From contig JBEGWF010000191.1 in NCBI GenBank assembly GCA_041177965.1, positions 1-64,000 of the forward strand: 64,000 nucleotides of DNA, in the 5' to 3' direction. Made by a program: the position numbers and the translations under genes. The DNA comes from SXXZ01 sp041177965. GTDB taxonomy: Bacteria; Verrucomicrobiota; Verrucomicrobiia; Limisphaerales; UBA9464. The notes below the pieces were generated by a model. It was not told the origin of the DNA. It saw only the letters and a program-made list of their open reading frames with translations, and made no database searches. Of the stretch, positions 58,825 to 64,000 are shown piece after piece; position 1 is the first letter of the stretch; every line of letters starts with the position of its first letter.

Positions 58825-60699
58825 TCACGGCTGTCGGACGGTGCTCGTCTGTTGCAGGGGCACGGTGAACGAGGTTTCACCGCCCCCCGGCCAGCGGATG
58901 CGGGCCTCGGCGATCCGGCTGCGACCCAGACCGACATGCAGCGGCAGTTCGCTCTGCGACAGGTAGCTCTTGGTGGGCATGACCTGACGCGAGATCCGGC
59001 GGCCGTCCTCGGTCCGCAGGTGGATCCATGCCCCGATGGCCTCGGGATTGCCGTCCTTGCCCACGACCCGCAGCCGGACCCAATGGTTTCCGAGCGTCTG
59101 GTCGTTGCGCAGCAGCAACGGTGGGCCACCGATCTGGGTCATCACCACGTCGGGGTCGCCATCCTGGTCGAAGTCGGCGTAGGCCGATCCCCGGCCCACG
59201 ATCGTCTGGAACAGATCGTCACCCGCCTCGGCCGCGGTGGCGCTGACGAAGGTCTGGTTGCCTCCCCCGTTCCAGAAGAGTTGAGCGGGTTGCCGGTAGC
59301 GGACATTGGACTGGACCTTTTCGATCTCCTCCTCGATGTGGCCGTTGGTGGTGAGCACGTCCAGCCGTCCGTCCAGGTCGTAGTCGAAGAAGAACAGGCC
59401 GAACTTGAGGAGCAGGCGGCTCGCCGGGCCGATCCCCTCGGTGATGGCCTCGTCGGCGAAGACCAGGGCGTCGCGGCTCGGTTGGGCCACGTAGAGCGCG
59501 TTCATCTCGTTGGCGAAGTTGCCGATGGCGATGCCCAGCGCGCGGTCGGGGCGGAAGCGCGCGGCGTCGATGCCCATCGCTCCGCGGGTCTGCCCGTAGG
59601 CGTCGAAGGCCACGCCGCTCTGGGCTCCCACCTCCTGGAAGGTCCCGTCGTGGCGGTTGGTGAAGACGAAGTTCTGGACCGTGTCGTTGGCCACCACCAG
59701 GTCCATCCAACCGTCGTCGTCGAGGTCGATCGGTGCCACCGCGAGCGTCTTGGCCATCGGGGATCCGGTGGCCGGGTTCCGGATCCGCAGGCCGCTCCGG
59801 GCCGAGACATCCACGAATCGGGGCGGTGTGCCCGGCGTCGTGGGCCCGTCGTTCCGGTACAGGGCGGGGAAGGTGCCCGGGAAGAGCCAGGGACGCCCGT
59901 AGGCGCGGCCGATCCCCACCAGTTGGTTGTTCACTTCCCGGTCCATCCGGGGAGACCACTCCACGTAATGGCCGACGAAGAGGTCCAGGTCCCCGTCGCG
60001 ATCGATGTCCAGCCACGAGGCCGCCGTGGACCAACCGGAGGAGGACGCCGGCAATCCCGCCGGTGCGGTGACGTCGACGAAGCGGCCGTCGCCGATGTTC
60101 CTGAGGAGCCGCAGTCCGCCGACGCCGGTCAGCAGCAGGTCGGTGCGGGAATCGCCATCCATGTCGCCGCAGGCCACGCCCATCCCATAGAAGGGGAAAT
60201 CGAGTCCGGAACCCGCGGTGACGTCGGTGAATCGGATGGCACCCCCGGGCGGCGTGTCGTTCCGGTACAGGGCGGCGGTGGTCGCGGGACCCGGTCCGCC
60301 CGCCGCGTCCGGCCATTCCGTTCCGTTGACGAAGAGGAGGTCGGCGTCCCCATCGCCGTCCATGTCGAAGCAGGCCACCCCGCCGCCGAGGGTCTCGGGC
60401 AGGAGCTTCGACCCTCGGGCTCCGTTGACGTGCCGGAAACGGATCCCGGCGTCATGGGTGATGTCGGTGAAGCGCACCTGTGGAGGTCTGGGACCGCGCC
60501 GCGCATCGGGAAGCACCGGGCTCTGAAGGGGGGGGACGGCGGAGGGTTTGTCCTCGGGTCTCCGCTGCAGCCACCACACGGCGCTGGCCGCCGCCGTGCA
60601 GAGAAGGACCAGCACCACGAGGGATCGCCGCAGGGCCTCGGCCACCGCCCGCTCGTCGGTGTCGGGGTCCCGCTGGGGAAGGGGGTCCGGATCGGCCAT
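58825..60699 (-). CDS. CRTAC1 family protein (FG-GAP/VCBS repeats with ASPIC/UnbV domain)
   Basis: A 624-residue exported protein anchored by one N-terminal helix (SLVVLVLLCTAAASAVWWL). Repeated calcium-binding type loops follow: FDMDGDGDADLLFVNG, CGDMDGDSRTDLLLTG, LDIDRDGDLDLFVGH, FFDYDLDGRLDVLTTN and ADFDQDGDPDVVMTQ, arranged as blades of a beta-propeller. The C-terminal ASPIC/UnbV domain (GNHWVRLRVVGKDGNPEAIG, then SELPLHVGLGRS) is typical. These proteins are frequent in Verrucomicrobia and Planctomycetes and may bind surfaces or glycans. No enzyme site is visible. It resembles the decayed copy at 35838-36550. The 253 bases between it and the kinase gene hold no gene. Confidence 0.88.
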   Translation of the reverse strand: MADPDPLPQRDPDTDERAVAEALRRSLVVLVLLCTAAASAVWWLQRRPEDKPSAVPPLQSPVLPDARRGPRPPQVRFTDITHDAGIRFRHVNGARGSKLLPETLGGGVACFDMDGDGDADLLFVNGTEWPDAAGGPGPATTAALYRNDTPPGGAIRFTDVTAGSGLDFPFYGMGVACGDMDGDSRTDLLLTGVGGLRLLRNIGDGRFVDVTAPAGLPASSSGWSTAASWLDIDRDGDLDLFVGHYVEWSPRMDREVNNQLVGIGRAYGRPWLFPGTFPALYRNDGPTTPGTPPRFVDVSARSGLRIRNPATGSPMAKTLAVAPIDLDDDGWMDLVVANDTVQNFVFTNRHDGTFQEVGAQSGVAFDAYGQTRGAMGIDAARFRPDRALGIAIGNFANEMNALYVAQPSRDALVFADEAITEGIGPASRLLLKFGLFFFDYDLDGRLDVLTTNGHIEEEIEKVQSNVRYRQPAQLFWNGGGNQTFVSATAAEAGDDLFQTIVGRGSAYADFDQDGDPDVVMTQIGGPPLLLRNDQTLGNHWVRLRVVGKDGNPEAIGAWIHLRTEDGRRISRQVMPTKSYLSQSELPLHVGLGRSRIAEARIRWPGGGETSFTVPLQQTSTVRQP

Positions 60700-60871
60700 C
60701 CATGGACGCTGGGATCATGCGGCGGGAGTTTTCAAGTCCGCAGCCGCCGCCCCGGGAGCCCTGCCGTGGTCGGGAGGGGTTCCCGACCGGTTCCGGGCGG
60801 CTTTTCGCAGAAGGGGCGGGGAGGGGCTGCGACTGGCCAAGGTGCCTCGGGTCTGCTTGCCTAGCCGAACG

Positions 60872-61957
60872 ATGTCGCGAGACGCCGGATCCACCGAGCC
60901 TTGGGCGGCCCTCCTCCGGGAGGTGTCCCGCTCGTTCCACCTGACCCTGCGGGTGCTTCCGCCGTCGGTCCGTCGGCCGATCGGGCTGGCGTACCTGCTG
61001 GCCCGGGCGACGGACACGGTGGCCGACGCCGCGTCCCTGCCGGTCGCGGAGCGGAGGCGGGTTCTGGTGGCCCTCCGGGAGCGCATCCTCGATTCCGCGA
61101 TGCCGACGCCGGGACTCGGGGCCTTCGCGGCCGGGGTTCCGGAGGTCACCCCGGGCGAACGGCGGCTGATGGCCCGCCTGCCGGAGGCCCTGGAGGCCCT
61201 GGATCGCTCCCAGCTCTGGGAGAAGTCCTCCATCCGCACCGTCCTCGAGATCATCGCCGGCGGTCAGATCCTCGACCTCGATCGGTTCGGTGGTGTCGTT
61301 CCGGGACGGGGCGTAGCGGCACTCCCGGATGCCGGGGCGCTCGACGACTACACCTACCGGGTCGCGGGTTGCGTGGGCGAGTTCTGGACGAGGATCTGTC
61401 GTAACCGGCTCTTCCCCGGTGCCGTGATCGACGACGACGCATTCGAGGCGGATGGCGTCCGGTTGGGCAAGGGGCTGCAGTTGATCAACATCCTCCGGGA
61501 TCTGCCGCGGGACCTCGAGGCGGGTCGCTGCTACCTGCCGGCGGATGAATTGGCCCGGGTCGGCCTCGATCCGGACCGGTTGCGGGATCCCGCGGAGGAG
61601 GCACGCCTGCGTCCCGTGTATGACGCCTGGATGGGGCGGGCGGAGGCCCATCTGGTCGCCGGTTGGGAGTACGTGCGACGGATCCCGCCGGGTCAGGTCC
61701 GTGTGCGTCTGGCGTGCGCGTGGCCCATCCTCATCGGTCTCCGCACGCTGCGGCGGTTGCGGGAACCGGGAGTGCTGGACCCCGCGCGTCGGGTGAAGGT
61801 CCCGCGTTCCGAGGTCCGGGCCATCCTGTGGTCCACGATCTGGCGGTTGCCCTGGCCTCGACTGTGGGACGGGTTGTTCGAGGCGAACCGATCGGGTGGA
61901 CTTCCCGTCCGCCGGGTGGACGCGGAGCGGGATCGGCCCGACAGTGTCCGGACATGA
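60872..61957 (+). CDS. Squalene/phytoene synthase family protein
   Basis: A 361-residue isoprenoid condensing enzyme. The first Asp-rich motif is LARATDTVADAA (Asp48 and Asp52). The second is NILRDLPRDLEAGRCYLP (Asn206, Asp210), with the Arg-Asp pair needed for magnesium binding. YRVAGCVGEFWTRI near residue 166 matches the family. Length and motif pattern favour squalene synthase, joining two farnesyl diphosphates, over phytoene synthase, but this is not certain. The next gene, an NAD-dependent epimerase, overlaps it by 4 bases (ATGA). No squalene cyclase or carotenoid gene is adjacent. Confidence 0.88.
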   Translation: MSRDAGSTEPWAALLREVSRSFHLTLRVLPPSVRRPIGLAYLLARATDTVADAASLPVAERRRVLVALRERILDSAMPTPGLGAFAAGVPEVTPGERRLMARLPEALEALDRSQLWEKSSIRTVLEIIAGGQILDLDRFGGVVPGRGVAALPDAGALDDYTYRVAGCVGEFWTRICRNRLFPGAVIDDDAFEADGVRLGKGLQLINILRDLPRDLEAGRCYLPADELARVGLDPDRLRDPAEEARLRPVYDAWMGRAEAHLVAGWEYVRRIPPGQVRVRLACAWPILIGLRTLRRLREPGVLDPARRVKVPRSEVRAILWSTIWRLPWPRLWDGLFEANRSGGLPVRRVDAERDRPDSVRT

Positions 61958-62844
61958 GGGTCCTGATCACCGGAGCCAGTGGATTCGTTGGGCGCGCCGT
62001 CACCGAGGCCGTGGTCCGCCGGGGGCACGCGGTTCGCGGCCTGGTCAGGCGTCCGCCGGCGAGGGGCGTTCCCGGCGAATGGTTCGCGGGCTCCGTGTGC
62101 TCCGGCGAAGACCTCCGGCGCGCCATGGCGGGTTGCGACGCGGTGATCCACCTCGTCGGCATCATCGGCGAGGTGGGCGACCAGACCTTCGATCGGGTCC
62201 ACCGTCAGGGAACGCAGCGGGTCGTCGAGGCCTGCTCCGCCGCCGGTGTCCGGCGCCTGATCCACATGAGCGCCCTCGGCACGCGGTCCGGGGCGATCTC
62301 CGGGTATCACCGGTCCAAGTGGGCGGCCGAACAGGTGGTGCGGGAATCCGGTCTCGATTGGACCGTGTTCCGCCCGTCGGTGATCTACGGTCCCGGCGAC
62401 GGGTTCGTGAACCTCTTCGTCCGCATGTCCCGATGGTCGCCCGTGTTGCCGGTGATCGGCCGCGCCGATGCGCTGCTGCAACCCGTTCCGGTCGATGCGG
62501 TCGCCGGGGCCTTCGCCGCCGCGCTCGATTCGGAGGTCTCGGTCCGCAAGACCTACGATCTGTGCGGTCCCGAACCCATGACGCTCGGGACGATCCTCCG
62601 GATCCTCCTGGAGGTCGTCCATCGTCGCCGTTGGATCGTGCGAATCCCGACCAGCCTCGCCCGCATCCAGGCGATCCTTCTGGAGCGGATCCACCCGCTG
62701 CTCCTGCGTCGTGCGGCCCCGTTGACCCGCGACCAGATCCTCATGCTGCAGGAGGACAACGTGGGCGATCCGTTGCCCGCCGAACGTGACCTTTCGGTCC
62801 GGACGGTGCCGTTCCGGGAGGGCCTGCGGCGATTCCTGGGATGA
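61954..62844 (+). CDS. NAD(P)-dependent epimerase/dehydratase-like SDR protein
   Basis: A 296-residue extended/atypical short-chain dehydrogenase. The nucleotide motif GASGFVG is at residues 7-13 in MRVLITGASGFVGRAV. VIHLVGIIGEVGDQTFDRVH follows, and the active-site strand includes MSALGTRSGAISGYHRSKWAAEQVV, where a Tyr-x3-Lys pair (YHRSK) is present. The pattern HLVGI-G is close to NDUFA9/complex I subunit-like SDRs, some of which act on sugars or quinones. Translation is coupled to the squalene/phytoene synthase, suggesting a shared lipid pathway. Substrate unknown. Confidence 0.85.
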   Translation: MRVLITGASGFVGRAVTEAVVRRGHAVRGLVRRPPARGVPGEWFAGSVCSGEDLRRAMAGCDAVIHLVGIIGEVGDQTFDRVHRQGTQRVVEACSAAGVRRLIHMSALGTRSGAISGYHRSKWAAEQVVRESGLDWTVFRPSVIYGPGDGFVNLFVRMSRWSPVLPVIGRADALLQPVPVDAVAGAFAAALDSEVSVRKTYDLCGPEPMTLGTILRILLEVVHRRRWIVRIPTSLARIQAILLERIHPLLLRRAAPLTRDQILMLQEDNVGDPLPAERDLSVRTVPFREGLRRFLG

Positions 62845-62864
62845 GAGGAGGGGAGCCCCGCCTC
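62845..62864. terminator. Imperfect hairpin between convergent genes
   Basis: GAGG-A-GGG/CCC-G-CCTC stem with loop GAGC, directly after the epimerase stop codon and overlapping the trpC stop codon. Confidence 0.35.
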
Positions 62865-63669
62865 AGGCCGCGATCAGTTCTGAGACCTTGGCCGCGATGT
62901 CGCCGCTCCTCATCAGGGATTCGCCGACCAGGATCGCCCGGCAGCCCGCCGCCCGGAGCCGCACGACATCTGCCCGGCCGTGGATGCCGCTCTCTCCGAC
63001 CAGGAGCCTCGGCACGCCATCGGATGCGGCGAAGAGTCGACGGGCCAGCGATTCGGTGGTTCCCAGGTCGACCCGGAAGGTCTTGAGGTCCCGGTTGTTG
63101 ACCCCCACCAAACGGGCTCCGCAGCGCAGCGCCCGGTCGAGTTCGTCCGCGTCGTGGACCTCGACCAGTGCAGCCAGGCCGGCGGCATCGGCCAGACTGT
63201 GGAAGTGCGACAATTGCTCGTCCGAGAGGATGGAGCAGATCAGCAGGATGGCGTCGGCCCCCCACTCCACGGCCTCGAGGATCTGGCGCTCATCGATGAT
63301 GAAGTCCTTGCGGAGCAGGGGAAGCCCGACCGCGGAGCGGATGGCCCGGAGGTACTCGAGGGAGCCCTGGAAGAACCGCTCGTCGGTGAGCACCGAAAGG
63401 CAGGAGGCCCCGGCCGCCTCGTACTGCCGCGCGATGCGCACCGCGTCGAAGTCCGGTCGGATCACCCCCAGGCTCGGCGAGGCCTTCTTCACCTCTGCGA
63501 TCAGCCCGATATCGCCTCGCCGCGGGCTTGCCAGGGCCGCGGTGAAGTCGCGGACCCCGGTGCCACGCCGTTGGATGGCCTCACGAAGGCGGTGCGCCGC
63601 GACGGGGCCCGGGGCCAGCAGGGCCACTTCCTCGCGTTTTCGCGCGACGATGGTGTCGAGGATGCTCAT
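62863..63669 (-). CDS. trpC: Indole-3-glycerol phosphate synthase
   Basis: A 268-residue TIM-barrel enzyme of tryptophan synthesis that closes the indole ring. The N-terminus MSILDTIVARKREEVALL is standard. Catalytic and substrate residues are in LIAEVKKASPSLGVIRPDFD, LRKDFIIDERQILEA, AALVEVHDADELDRAL, GVNNRDLKTFRVDL and VGESGIHGRADV, all matching the family. Other trp genes are absent, so trpC is a separate unit here. Two oppositely transcribed genes flank it on its 3' side without a gap. Confidence 0.95.
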   Translation of the reverse strand: MSILDTIVARKREEVALLAPGPVAAHRLREAIQRRGTGVRDFTAALASPRRGDIGLIAEVKKASPSLGVIRPDFDAVRIARQYEAAGASCLSVLTDERFFQGSLEYLRAIRSAVGLPLLRKDFIIDERQILEAVEWGADAILLICSILSDEQLSHFHSLADAAGLAALVEVHDADELDRALRCGARLVGVNNRDLKTFRVDLGTTESLARRLFAASDGVPRLLVGESGIHGRADVVRLRAAGCRAILVGESLMRSGDIAAKVSELIAA

Positions 63670-63765
63670 CGATGCCGAGGAGGGTACCCGTGGGCAACCC
63701 TTGGAATCACGTCCGAAGATGCGCGCCGGGATCGAATCGTCGGTTTCGGTCGCAGGTCCCGGCGA

Positions 63766-64000
63766 TCAGGGGTTCTGGAGGGCCCGCAGGGTCCAGTCGG
63801 GCCGGTCGGCGGGGTTGGCCCAGTGGCGCATGTCCTGCAGGCGGCGACGGTCGAGGTTCTCGACATGACCATCCACCATTCCGGTCACCGATCGCAGGTT
63901 GTATCGAGGATGGACATTGCCCCAGGCCTCGGGTCCGTCTTCCGGATTCCAGTCGACCGCCCACCGCCGAGCATTGAGGTAGGGAGGTTTCACGAGGTAG
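63766..64000 (-). CDS. C-terminal part of an unidentified protein, possibly a prepilin-like (H-x9-DG) protein; cut by the window edge
   Basis: The frame is open from the right edge to a stop at 63766, giving about 77 residues. The segment GNVHPRYNLRSVTGMVDGHVENL resembles the H-x9-DG end of prepilin-like proteins that abound in Verrucomicrobia and Planctomycetes, with His and DGH spaced similarly. The tail includes LQDMRHWANPADRPDW. The start and the N-terminal pilin helix would lie outside the window, so the identity is tentative. The 96 bases between it and trpC contain nothing recognised. Confidence 0.5.
   Translation of the reverse strand, partial: YLVKPPYLNARRWAVDWNPEDGPEAWGNVHPRYNLRSVTGMVDGHVENLDRRRLQDMRHWANPADRPDWTLRALQNP

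Noticed and set aside
60834..60872. Leaderless promoter for the squalene/phytoene synthase gene (CCTAGC just before the ATG)
   Set aside because: The candidate -10 lies only about five bases from the ATG and no -35 occurs at 16-17 bases, so it was not counted among the supported cases.
1..64000. CRISPR arrays, transposases, toxin-antitoxin pairs and restriction systems
   Set aside because: No regularly spaced repeats and no recognisable proteins of these classes were seen. The only mobile-element gene is the edge integrase.

Overview
The window is GC-rich, densely coded DNA that most resembles a member of the Verrucomicrobiota (PVC group). No rRNA gene is present, so this rests on the gene set. 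It includes a PmoA-like (DUF6807) lipoprotein, secreted Gfo/Idh/MocA dehydrogenases, a 1237-residue PVC-type dehydrogenase/HEAT/c-haem protein, a GreA domain on a long N-terminal extension, CRTAC1 (FG-GAP/ASPIC) proteins and a futalosine-pathway MqnE.

Layout. (1) 1-1267: an ssrA (tmRNA) gene on the minus strand, with a tyrosine recombinase running off the left edge just beyond its 3' end. This looks like the recombinase-bearing end of an element integrated at ssrA. (2) 1.4-7.4 kb: sugar-type catabolism, with an overlapping PmoA-like/lipoprotein/oxidoreductase operon, a lactonase-like amidohydrolase, a RodZ-like protein and a second oxidoreductase. (3) 7.6-12.8 kb: panD, the GreA-domain protein, a NusG/RfaH-like factor overlapping rsmB, a YhcH-family protein and queD. 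(4) 12.4-17.9 kb: a LuxE-LuxC-QueD operon without luciferase genes, a sugar nucleotidyltransferase and an acyl-CoA ligase. (5) 17.9-28.1 kb: dGTPase-like protein, mqnE, two secreted proteins, recF, an M14-type peptidase, an orphan sugar ABC ATPase, nagB, ruvX and truA. (6) 28.2-43.9 kb: MscS channel, two exported amidohydrolases, ndk, uvrA, a decayed CRTAC1 pseudogene, rsfS, a P1B-4-type metal ATPase, a thioredoxin and the large haem protein. (7) 44.1-53.3 kb: RlmI-like methyltransferase, envelope proteins, a serine hydrolase, a TetR regulator divergent from two membrane proteins, tRNA-Arg, a TPR protein and PilT. (8) 53.6-64 kb: DUF2905, YacG, an exopolysaccharide export module (outer-membrane barrel, Wza-like protein, Wzc-like tyrosine kinase), a CRTAC1 protein, a squalene/phytoene synthase with an epimerase, trpC and a partial gene at the right edge.

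Two architectural features recur. First, at least a dozen genes lack a Shine-Dalgarno sequence and instead carry a TTGnnn-N16/17-hexamer promoter whose -10 box ends only 6-12 bases before the start codon. This predicts leaderless or nearly leaderless mRNAs as a common mode in this genome. Genes inside operons instead start within the previous stop codon (ATGA/GTGA). Second, many 3' ends are marked by short, perfect, GC-rich hairpins, often with three-base loops and no T tract.

I found no CRISPR array, restriction or defence island, secondary-metabolite cluster or clearly new multi-gene system. The most unusual items are the leaderless-promoter pattern, the TetR switch with face-to-face promoters and two matched operators, the LuxC/LuxE pair without luciferase, the ssrA-targeting recombinase and the CRTAC1 pseudogene.
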